A stretch of 64,000 nucleotides of DNA from VAZQ01 sp963807865 (GTDB lineage Bacteria > Pseudomonadota > Alphaproteobacteria > Rhizobiales > Xanthobacteraceae). The stretch's first letter is position 1. Every line of letters begins with the position of its first letter. Of the stretch, positions 57,121 through 64,000 are shown piece by piece. The DNA lies in contig CAWEDK010000036.1 of NCBI GenBank assembly GCA_963807865.1, positions 1 through 64,000 on the forward strand, given 5' to 3'. Position numbers and translations under genes: made by a program. A model generated the notes under the pieces. That model worked only from the letters and a program-made list of their open reading frames with translations. It had not been told where the DNA came from and made no database searches.

Positions 57121-57142
57121 AGCCCGGCCGAACAGCCGGGCT
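57121..57142. terminator. Terminator after leuC
   Basis: AGCCCGGC and GCCGGGCT form an 8-bp perfect stem with loop CGAACA, 9 bases after the leuC stop, followed by TCCATTGTATT. Confidence 0.7.
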
Positions 57143-57313
57143 TCCATTGTATTCCGCTTATGCGGCTCGGCGCCCGCCGTTCGCAGCCGCCCCGCGCAAC
57201 CCCTCCCGCCTGCCGCGTCGATCCGATAGCATGCGCGGTCCCGTGCGTCGGGACGATCAAGCTCGCCAATCGCCCGGCCTCGAATGCAGGGCGCGACAAC
57301 GGAGGGGACGCTC

Positions 57314-57778
57314 ATGTCGATGGAGAAATCCGGTTCACCGTCATCCTGGCTCGGCTGCACCGACGGCATCGCCGCGCAATGGCAGGATTTCCTGCTGCTG
57401 CTCGCCCGCGTGCTGCTGGGCTGGATCTTCATTTCCAGCGGCTGGCGCAAGCTGATGGACATTCCGGGCTTCGTCAAAACGATGCCGCGCCGCGACCTGC
57501 CGGAGTTTCTCGGCTACATCGCGCCGCCAGTGGAATTCATCGGCGGGCTTTGCCTGGTGCTGGGACTGGCCACCCGCTACGCGTCGCTGGTGATGCTCGT
57601 GTTCCTCATCATCGCGTCCTTCAGTTCGCACCGCTACTGGGCCGTCGAGCAAGCGCAGGTCGCGAACCAATCCAGCCACTTCTGGAAGAACGTATCGATG
57701 ATGGGCGGCACGGTGCTGTTGTTCATCACGGGCGCCGGCCGTTACGCCATCGACGCGTTCCTGCAGCGCAAGCCCTAG
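57314..57778 (+). CDS. DoxX-family membrane protein
   Basis: Intact, 154 residues. Four hydrophobic stretches, including FLLLLARVLLGWIFISSGWR, YIAPPVEFIGGLCLVLGLAT and YASLVMLVFLIIASFSSH. GWRKLMDI and the tail of the last TM are typical of DoxX. GGAGGGG 6 bases before ATG at 57314. Role likely in membrane redox or stress; unproven. Confidence 0.85.
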   Translation: MSMEKSGSPSSWLGCTDGIAAQWQDFLLLLARVLLGWIFISSGWRKLMDIPGFVKTMPRRDLPEFLGYIAPPVEFIGGLCLVLGLATRYASLVMLVFLIIASFSSHRYWAVEQAQVANQSSHFWKNVSMMGGTVLLFITGAGRYAIDAFLQRKP

Positions 57779-57847
57779 TGTCCGGTTCCGACGCTTGTAT
57801 CCCATCGCAGCACGCACGTTTACAAGCGTCGGACCCAGGGGACACTA
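57776..57847. repeat. 72-bp interrupted inverted repeat between convergent genes
   Basis: TAGTGTCC (57776-57783) pairs with GGACACTA (57840-57847), and TCCGACGCTTGTA (57787-57799) pairs with TACAAGCGTCGGA (57821-57833). The left arm includes the DoxX stop codon. It may be a bidirectional terminator or a small mobile palindrome. Confidence 0.65.
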
Positions 57848-57931
57848 GCAACTCTATATTTCTATGTGGCTTTTGACGTTCCTATGAAGGACTTGCCGCA
57901 ATGCTGATAGACCAATCCGCCACCTAGGCGG

Positions 57932-58327
57932 TCAGCGCACTTCCCACCAGCAGTGCATCTTGGGCACGACTGTTGGGCCGCTCGGCCGCATTTCCTGCAC
58001 CAGCCGCGCCTTGCACTGCCGCACGCCGTTCGGGCCCGGATATTCGTATTCGTACGGCACCGGGTAGTCGGTCGAGAACGTCCGGTAGGGATAGATCGGC
58101 CGCACCCGGAGGCGGGTGCGCGGCGGCCGTGACGCGTCCAGCCGCGACTGCGCGGAAAACTCCGTCGTGCCGCGGCGCGCGTCGCCGGCGCCTTGCGCCT
58201 GCGCGTCGCCGGACGCGACGAGCACACCGGCGCCGAGCGCCACCGCGGCCCAGATCAACGCCCGCCGCCCCGGTTGCTTGACGCCCTTTTCGCCGTCTCT
58301 CGGGCGATGCCCCGCGCCATCGCGCAT
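57932..58327 (-). CDS. Secreted hypothetical protein
   Basis: Intact, 131 residues. N-terminus basic, then ALIWAAVALGAGVLVASGDAQA signal-like segment split over two parts. The mature part has RLRVRPIYPYRTFSTDYP, PVPYEYEYPGPN and CWWEVR at the end. Tyr/Pro-rich middle, two Cys. I recall conserved homologues in Bradyrhizobium without function. Confidence 0.65.
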   Translation of the reverse strand: MRDGAGHRPRDGEKGVKQPGRRALIWAAVALGAGVLVASGDAQAQGAGDARRGTTEFSAQSRLDASRPPRTRLRVRPIYPYRTFSTDYPVPYEYEYPGPNGVRQCKARLVQEMRPSGPTVVPKMHCWWEVR

Positions 58328-58461
58328 GTCGTTCGTCCTCGGTCGATTGCCCCGGCGGCACGCTCGCCGATCAGGCCCCGGCCGTCAATGACGCACCGAA
58401 TTGCGTCGCCCGCGCGGCATACGGCTTCCCCCTCCGCCCACACTCACCTAGATACACCGCC

Positions 58462-58899
58462 ATGTCCGAGGCCCCGTTCGCCGATCCGCTCGCCTGGCGT
58501 CCCGTCAAGGCGCCGTCGCTCGAGGAGCTCGAGACGATGGCGATCGAGGCGTTCCGGCGGCTGCCCGACCAGTTCCGCGCGCTCTGCGAGGGCGTGGTGG
58601 TGCGGGTCGACGACTTTCCGACCGACGAGGTGCTGGAGGAACTCGGCGCCGAGACCGAGTTCGATCTGCTCGGGCTGTTCCAGGGCGTCGGGCTGCCGTT
58701 CCGCTCCGAGAGCGCGCCCACACAGATGCCCAACATGATCTGGCTCTACCGCCGTCCGATTCTCGACTACTGGGCCGAGCACGACGAGACCCTGGGGGAG
58801 ATCGTCACGCATGTCCTGGTGCACGAGATCGGCCACCATTTCGGCCTGTCGGACGACGACATGGCGGCGATCGAGGCCAGCGTCGTCCTGACGCGCTGA
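58462..58899 (+). CDS. Metallopeptidase family protein (zincin-like)
   Basis: Intact, 145 residues. HVLVHEIGHHFGLSDDD contains the zinc motif HExxHxxGxxD. FRALCEGVVVRVDDFPTDEV and TQMPNMIWLYRRPILDYW match the small cytoplasmic metallopeptidase family (pfam06262 type). Substrate unknown. Confidence 0.88.
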   Translation: MSEAPFADPLAWRPVKAPSLEELETMAIEAFRRLPDQFRALCEGVVVRVDDFPTDEVLEELGAETEFDLLGLFQGVGLPFRSESAPTQMPNMIWLYRRPILDYWAEHDETLGEIVTHVLVHEIGHHFGLSDDDMAAIEASVVLTR

Positions 58900-59098
58900 A
58901 TGCTCTTAAGTATTCGAGTTCTTTTGAATTGTTAAAATTTAGAACATATCCATAGTATGCGCTGATCAAGATAATAATCGTTATAATTTCAAAGTATTAG
59001 CCAAGTTGAATCCCCGTCTATGTGCCCGGAGAGTGACAGACTTATTGCGCGCCCCGAATTAACGTGCCGCTAACAACAGGGGCGATGGGGGTGGTGTC

Positions 59099-59836
59099 AT
59101 GAAGATCGAATTGCTTGCCGCGGCGGCGATGACTGGACTGTTCGCCGGCGCTGCGATGGCGGCCGATATGCCGGTGAAGCCGGTGGCGCCCGCCGCGTAT
59201 GTCCAAAACTGGACCGGATGCTACGTCGGCGGCAACGGCGGAGCGCTGATGGCCGAGCGGGAGTGGTTCGATGGCCGGCCGGGAGTCGTCACGCTCGGCG
59301 AGACCTTCGGCAAGCATTCGCCGTTCGCCGCGATCCTCGGGCTGCAGGCCGGCTGCGACGTCCAGTTCGGTTACTTCGTTGCCGGCATCCAGGCCGACTA
59401 CGGTTGGACCGACGCCCACGACGGCCACCGCAACCGGCTGGTCACGGCCTGGGGTCACCGCGGGAAGATCGATTCGGTCGGCACCGCGACGGCGCGCCTC
59501 GGCTTCGCGTTCGACCGCTTCCTGGGCTACGTCAAGGGTGGCTACGCCTGGGAAAACGACAAGTACGAAATCTATCAGGTCGCCACCAATCTCACGCTCG
59601 CCGAGGCCAACGAAACCCGCACCGGCTGGGTCGCGGGCTTCGGCGGCGAGATGATGATCTTCCCGAACGTGAGCGCGTTCATCGAGGGCAACTTCTTCAG
59701 CTTCGGGAAGACCCGCACCGAGTTCCAGCTCACGGGCGGCGGGACTGTCCCGGCCGACATCCAGGCCCAACAGTACGTGGCGCGCGCCGGCCTCAACTGG
59801 CGGTTCGGCGGCGCCCCGGTCGTCGCCAAGTACTGA
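59099..59836 (+). CDS. Outer-membrane beta-barrel protein (Omp25-like) 3
   Basis: Intact, 245 residues. Signal MKIELLAAAAMTGLFAGAAM-A, then DMPVKPVAPAAYVQNWTGCY. Strands such as GLQAGCDVQFGYFVAGIQAD and the end GLNWRFGGAPVVAKY fit the family. The upstream 58906-59095 gap is markedly AT-rich and probably carries the promoter. Confidence 0.9.
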   Translation: MKIELLAAAAMTGLFAGAAMAADMPVKPVAPAAYVQNWTGCYVGGNGGALMAEREWFDGRPGVVTLGETFGKHSPFAAILGLQAGCDVQFGYFVAGIQADYGWTDAHDGHRNRLVTAWGHRGKIDSVGTATARLGFAFDRFLGYVKGGYAWENDKYEIYQVATNLTLAEANETRTGWVAGFGGEMMIFPNVSAFIEGNFFSFGKTRTEFQLTGGGTVPADIQAQQYVARAGLNWRFGGAPVVAKY

Positions 59837-59876
59837 GGCTCGTCCGGGGGCGGGACGACGGCGGCCGGAACCGCCG

Positions 59877-60152
59877 TCACCAGTTCCAGCGGTCCTTGCG
59901 GTCGGTGCGGCGGCCGTCACGCTGCGGCCGCGCCCGGTCCTCGTTGACCTCGCGCGCGCCGCCGCGTTCCCGGGCACAGACGCCGCCGCCCGCGGCCAGT
60001 CCCCGCAGGCAATAGTCGAGCGGCGCAGACACGCAGGGCTTGTCCGGCGGATCGCCGAGATTGCGCAGGCACCAGTTTTCGGCCGCCCGCGCGCTGCCGG
60101 AAGTCAGCAGGCCGGCCAAAACGAGCGTTCCAGTCAGCGCAAGTATTCGCAT
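59877..60152 (-). CDS. DUF3551-like secreted protein
   Basis: Intact, 91 residues. Signal MRILALTGTLVLAGLLTSGS-ARA, then ENWCLRNLGDPPDKPCVSAP and DYCLRGLAAGGGVCARE with four Cys in the DUF3551 arrangement. The tail is Arg-rich (RPQRDGRRTDRKDR). Common and unstudied in Bradyrhizobium relatives. Confidence 0.72.
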   Translation of the reverse strand: MRILALTGTLVLAGLLTSGSARAAENWCLRNLGDPPDKPCVSAPLDYCLRGLAAGGGVCARERGGAREVNEDRARPQRDGRRTDRKDRWNW

Positions 60153-60265
60153 CGGTCGGACTCCTCGCTGCGCTCCCCTGCCCTCCCCATATAGGCTATT
60201 GCCCTTGACAAATCCCGGCCCCGCCGTGAATGAGAACAATTCCACTGTGATCCGCAGAGTGCCGA

Positions 60266-60871
60266 ATGGACAAGTTCACCAAGCTCGAAGGCGTTGCCGC
60301 CCCGCTCAACATGATCAACGTCGACACCGACGCGATCATCCCGAAGCAATACCTCAAGACCATCAAGCGGACCGGGCTCGGCACGGGGCTGTTCTCGGAG
60401 AAGCGCTACAAGGATGACGGCAGCGAGAACCCGGACTTCGTGCTCAACAAGCCGGCCTATCGCAAGGCCAAGATTCTCGTGGCCGGCGACAATTTCGGCT
60501 GCGGCTCGTCGCGCGAGCACGCGCCCTGGGCGCTGATGGATTTCGGCATCCGCTGCGTGATCTCGACCTCGTTCGGCGACATTTTCTATAACAACTGCTT
60601 CAAGAACGGCGTGCTGCCGATCAAGGTCTCGCCCGAGGACCTGGAGAAGCTGTTCGACGACGCCGAGCGCGGCGCCAACGCGACGCTGTCGATCGATCTG
60701 GAGAAGCAGGAGATCCGCGGTCCGGACGGCGGCGTGGTGACATTCGAGATCGACGCCCACCGCAAGCATTGCCTGCTCAACGGCCTCGACGACATCGGCC
60801 TGACGATGGTGAAAGGCGACAAGATCGAGGGCTTCGAGCAGAAGGCCAAGATGGCCCGCCCCTGGGCGTAG
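60266..60871 (+). CDS. leuD: 3-isopropylmalate dehydratase small subunit
   Basis: Intact, 201 residues. MDKFTKLEGVAAPLNMINVD opens it; IIPKQYLKTIKRTGLG and DNFGCGSSREHAPWAL are the substrate-binding boxes of the swivel domain. Partner of LeuC, from which it is separated by about 3.1 kb and five unrelated genes, some on the other strand. Confidence 0.95.
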   Translation: MDKFTKLEGVAAPLNMINVDTDAIIPKQYLKTIKRTGLGTGLFSEKRYKDDGSENPDFVLNKPAYRKAKILVAGDNFGCGSSREHAPWALMDFGIRCVISTSFGDIFYNNCFKNGVLPIKVSPEDLEKLFDDAERGANATLSIDLEKQEIRGPDGGVVTFEIDAHRKHCLLNGLDDIGLTMVKGDKIEGFEQKAKMARPWA

Positions 60872-61017
60872 CGTCGTCTCCGCGCACGGTCTCGATCGTT
60901 CCCGCCTTTGCCTCGCAACATGGGGCGGCTCGCGTTAGAGTGCATCGGCCGGGCGCTTGCCAAGGCCAGCTCAGCGACCGCACGCCATACGCTGTCCCAT
61001 TGAAGGGAGCGCACGAC

Positions 61018-61302
61018 ATGAACAAGGCCGACGTTATTCAGAGCGTATCCGAGAAGACCGGCATTGCGCCGGACCTTTGCGAAACGATCCTCAAGGCGTT
61101 CGAGAAGCAGGCGGGCGACGCGTTGGCGGCAAAGCTCAAGGGCGCCGGTGGCGATCAGGCCGACCTGCTGGCGCGGATTTCGCAGGAGACCGGCGTGCCT
61201 TCGTCGGATTGCGAGAAAGTGCTGACCGCGAGCGGAGAGGTCGTGAAGGCCGGGATCGCGGACAAGCTGGGCTTTCTCAAGGGCCTGTTCTCGCGATCGT
61301 AA
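61018..61302 (+). CDS. Hypothetical protein of two related repeats
   Basis: Intact, 94 residues. Two units of about 36 residues align: DVIQSVSEKTGIAPDLCETI and DLLARISQETGVPSSDCEKV, each followed by a helix ending (D)ALAAKL or AGIADKL. The (I)..(V/I)S..TG(I/V)...(D)CE..L pattern resembles the start of HU-like helical domains. It is acidic-basic mixed and has no signal. Probably a small helical-repeat protein that binds DNA or protein; not assigned. Confidence 0.6.
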   Translation: MNKADVIQSVSEKTGIAPDLCETILKAFEKQAGDALAAKLKGAGGDQADLLARISQETGVPSSDCEKVLTASGEVVKAGIADKLGFLKGLFSRS

Positions 61303-61491
61303 CGATCAGGCGCGCGCTGAACGACGGCTGGGACGCGCGCCAGCGGTGCCAAATCAGCATTGCGATTTTAGCCCGAGTTGCGCAGCGATGGGCGGCGTCC
61401 CCCGCTCCCTTTGCGACGCGACGTCGCTCGACAAGCGCGCGGCTGCGGCGGCACACTGCACATCCAAGACAAAGAAATTTGGGAGACGTCC

Positions 61492-62472
61492 ATGTCACGA
61501 TCGTTTGCCGCATCTCCGGCGCGCGCCGCATTGGCCGCGCTTGCCTTCGCCCTCGCGACGCCGGCGGCAGCGCAGGAGACCTATCCCAACCGGCCAATCC
61601 TGCTGACACACGGCTTCGCGGCCGGCGGCAACGGCGATGTCGTGTCGCGCATCGTCGGCGAGGCGATCTCGCCACGTCTCGGCCAGCCGGTCGTCATCGA
61701 GCCGCGGCCCGGCGCCGGCGGCAATACCGCGTCCGCGCGGCTCGTCAAATCCGAGCCGGACGGCTACACGCTGATCAACCTGACCGGCGGACACGCGGTG
61801 TCGGCGGCGATCTACAAGTCTCTGCCGTTCGATCCGGTCGACGATTTCCAGTTCGTCTCGGCCTACGGCTACCAGGCGTTCATGATCGCGGTGAAGAAGG
61901 GCAATCCAATTCAAACGATCGCCGACCTGATCGCCGCCGCCAAGGCCGCGCCCGGCAAGCTGACCTATTCGTCGGTCGGCATCGGCTCGACGCAACACCT
62001 CGCCGGCGAGTTGTTCTGCGCGATGGCCGGCATCAAGATGATCCACGTACCCTATCGTGGCGGCTCGGCGCCGATGACCGACCTGCTGGGCGGGCAGATC
62101 GACCTGTCGATCGATTCCATCACGGTGATCGAGCCGCAGATGCGCGCCGGCGCCGTGCAGGCCCTCGGCGTCACCAGCGGCAGCAAATGGTGGAGCCTGC
62201 CGGACGTCACGCCGGTCGCCGCGACCGTGCCGGGTTATGACGTGCGCACCTGGCTCGGCCTCGCGACGCCCAAGGGCACGCCCGCGCCGGTCGTCGCGCG
62301 GCTCAACGCCGTGTTGCGCGACGGGCTCGCCGACAAGCAGGCCGACGAGCGGCTGCGCAAGCTCGGCATGGATGTGCGCGTCAGTTCACCGGACGAGATG
62401 CGCACGCTCGTCGCGTCGCAGATCGCCAACTGGAAGAAGGTCGTCGCCGACGCCAATATCCCGCAGCAGTAG
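61492..62472 (+). CDS. TTT (Bug-family) solute receptor 8
   Basis: Intact, 326 residues. Signal MSRSFAASPARAALAALAFA...AAA, then QETYPNRPILLTHGFAAGGN, slightly off the family norm (LTHGF instead of IVPF). PRPGAGGNTASARLVKSEPD, VPYRGGSAPMTDLLGGQIDL and GLATPKGTPAPVVARLN follow. GGGAGACG before the ATG at 61492. No TctA/TctB nearby. Confidence 0.92.
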   Translation: MSRSFAASPARAALAALAFALATPAAAQETYPNRPILLTHGFAAGGNGDVVSRIVGEAISPRLGQPVVIEPRPGAGGNTASARLVKSEPDGYTLINLTGGHAVSAAIYKSLPFDPVDDFQFVSAYGYQAFMIAVKKGNPIQTIADLIAAAKAAPGKLTYSSVGIGSTQHLAGELFCAMAGIKMIHVPYRGGSAPMTDLLGGQIDLSIDSITVIEPQMRAGAVQALGVTSGSKWWSLPDVTPVAATVPGYDVRTWLGLATPKGTPAPVVARLNAVLRDGLADKQADERLRKLGMDVRVSSPDEMRTLVASQIANWKKVVADANIPQQ

Positions 62473-62484
62473 CGTTCGACTGCG

Positions 62485-63284
62485 TCAGCCGGGGCAGCCG
62501 TACCGCTCCGGCCCGGCGGGCGCGACGTCGACGCCGATCGCCCCGCCCCGCTCGATCGCGTCCTTGAGGAAGCCGGAGCCGCGTACGTCATTAATGAATG
62601 CATTGACCGCGGTGAGCGCGGCCGGCCGGCCCATCGGCACGATGATGTTCTGCGGCACGTTGAACAGATTGTCGGGCAGGAGGCGCGTGCCGGGCGTGCT
62701 GCGCATCAGCGTGGTGAGCCGCTGGCGGTTGGCGCCGAGCGCATCGATCTCGCGCCCGAGCAGCGCCTTGCTGAGTTCGGGCGAGTTGTTGTCGAGTTCG
62801 ACCGGCGTCGCCTGTTTGAGGATGCGCTTGAGGCAGAGCATCATCGAATCGTTCTTCGTGCCGCCGATCTTCTGGCCGGCCGGTCGATGTCTGCGACCGC
62901 CTTGATCGACGAGCCGTCGAGCACCAGGAAGCTCTGCCGCACCAGCATGTAGGTCTGCGAGAACTCGACGGTGCCGAGGCGCGTCGCCTCATAGGCGACG
63001 AATCCGATGTCGGCGGCGCCGCTCTTGACGGCTTCGATGACGGCCGGCGGATTGGCGCGCGGCTTCAAGTCGAGCGGGACGCCCGCACGCTTGGCCAGTT
63101 CGCGCGCCAGATCGACCGACGCGCCGCGGACCTCGCCGGTCGCCGGATCGCGCACCGCCTGCGCCGGATTGGTCCCCAGATAGACCGCGCGCAGCGTCCC
63201 GCCGGGCGCGACGTCATTGGCGGCGGCCATCGGAACGCCGCATGTCAGCAGCGCGGCGAGCGTGAAGAGAGCGAGAGCTTTCAT
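62485..63284 (-). CDS. Amino-acid-type ABC substrate-binding protein (SBP_bac_3), frameshifted
   Basis: Signal MKALALFTLAALLTCGVPMA, then GGTLRAVYLGTNPAQAVRDP and GASVDLARELAKRAGVPLDL, the family-3 signature. A shift near 62870 splits VADIDRPA from NDSMMLCLKRILKQATPVEL. The rest is clean to the stop. About 265 residues. No permease or ATPase next to it. Confidence 0.82.
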
Positions 63285-63356
63285 GGAGTTCCACCCCTGT
63301 GATGTTTTCTTGGGCCATAGTCTGGAGCGCATTTCCGTTGCATGGAATTGCTCACT

Positions 63357-63447
63357 CTCCGCTCGTCCCCGCGCAAGCGGGGACCCAATATACTGCAAAC
63401 ACCGAATCCTTGGCCCTGGATTCCCGCTTGCGCGGGAATGAGCGGAG
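63357..63447. repeat. 91-bp palindromic element (REP/BIME-like)
   Basis: Outer arms CTCCGCTC (63357-63364) and GAGCGGAG (63440-63447) enclose two hairpins: GTCCCCGC-GCAA-GCGGGGAC (63365-63384) and TTCCCGC-TTGC-GCGGGAA (63421-63438). This cruciform layout is that of dispersed palindromic repeats in Bradyrhizobium-like genomes. Confidence 0.7.
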
Positions 63448-63459
63448 ATAGAGCCGTAT

Positions 63460-64000
63460 CTAGCCGGGCTGCGCCGCCATGGCGCGCGCCTCGATCGCGT
63501 GCGCGATCTCGACGGTGCGGCGCGCCATCTCGGCGTGCAGCCGTTCGACCATCTTGCCGTCGATCGCCACCACGCCCTTGTCGCGATTTTCCGGCAGGTC
63601 GAACGCCGCGATCATCTTGCGGGCCTGCGCGATCTCGTCGGCGTTCGGCGAGAACGCCGCGTTGCAGGGCGCGATCTGGTTCGGATGGATGAGCGTCTTG
63701 CCGTCGAAACCCATGTCGCGCGCCTCCTCGCATTCGCGCACGAAGCCTTCGGCGTTGCCGATGTCGTTGTAGACGCCGTCCAGAATGTCGATGCCGTAGA
63801 TGCGCGCGGCGGCGACGCATTGCATCAGCCACGGCACCATCGGCCAGCGGCCCGGCACGAGGCGGGCGCGGGTCTCCTTGGCGATGTCGTTCGTCCCCAT
63901 CACGAACACGGCGAGCCGCGCTTCGGAATCGGCCGCCTCGGCGGCGAGCGGCAGGATGTTGAACAGCGCGACCGGCAACTCGATCATCGCCCATACGCGC
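63460..64000 (-). CDS. HpcH/HpaI aldolase/citrate lyase beta-subunit family, partial
   Basis: C-terminal 180 residues of a CitE-like lyase; the start lies beyond base 64000. AVFVMGTNDIAKETRARLVP, IYGIDILDGVYNDIGNAEGF and GFDGKTLIHPNQIAPCNAAF are the family's substrate and metal motifs. Probably cleaves a beta-hydroxyacyl-CoA or related acid (malyl-CoA-type). Downstream of the family-3 binding protein on the same strand but separated by the palindromic element. Confidence 0.88.
   Translation of the reverse strand, partial: RVWAMIELPVALFNILPLAAEAADSEARLAVFVMGTNDIAKETRARLVPGRWPMVPWLMQCVAAARIYGIDILDGVYNDIGNAEGFVRECEEARDMGFDGKTLIHPNQIAPCNAAFSPNADEIAQARKMIAAFDLPENRDKGVVAIDGKMVERLHAEMARRTVEIAHAIEARAMAAQPG

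Noticed and set aside
57100..57320. Second leuC-linked gene in the gap before doxX
   Set aside because: Frames here are open but contain only the terminator hairpin and the doxX leader; no start or motif.

Overview
The window looks like a contig from a GC-rich alphaproteobacterium of the Rhizobiales, on the Bradyrhizobium/Rhodopseudomonas/Xanthobacteraceae side. The reasons are the gene order ffh-rpsP-rimM-trmD-rplS followed by leuC and leuD, the small Omp25-like outer-membrane proteins, the DUF3551-like protein, and a large expansion of solute receptors of the tripartite tricarboxylate (TTT/Bug) family. This placement is inference from gene content; no rRNA gene is present.

Bases 1-26800 are accessory DNA. 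A tyrosine integrase sits at the left edge beside a 19-bp repeat (55-73). The same 19 bp recur at 26599-26617, just inside the 5' half of a tRNA-Ser gene, so a mobile island of about 26.5 kb is likely. Its left end is a compact module: integrase, a coupled Cys-motif protein, a palindromic operator, an excisionase-like protein and a broken P-loop replication-type protein. The rest is a mosaic of small membrane proteins, two serine resolvases, regulators, solute-binding proteins, a patatin-like phospholipase, broken genes and several repeated or hairpin elements that match nothing I know.

Bases 26860-47540 hold metabolic and transport genes: a secreted hydrolase, a KdpDE-like two-component pair, an enolase-superfamily enzyme with a TTT receptor, a TRAP transporter operon with a hydrolase and a flavin monooxygenase, a Sel1-repeat protein, a two-subunit thiamine-diphosphate decarboxylase, and five of the eight TTT receptors. 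None of the eight receptors has a TctA/TctB membrane partner here.

Bases 47841-64000 hold the core block (ffh, rpsP, rimM, a NADAR protein, trmD, rplS, leuC, leuD) mixed with cupins, an amidohydrolase, DoxX, a zinc metallopeptidase, outer-membrane proteins, more solute-binding proteins, and the end of a citrate-lyase-type aldolase.

Many genes, including the essential ffh, rpsP, trmD and rplS, are broken by single-base indels that one edit each would repair. Essential genes cannot all be dead, so the assembly probably has a high indel error rate, and every frameshifted gene here should be treated as possibly intact in the organism. Coordinates of frameshifted genes are reconstructed across two or three frames.
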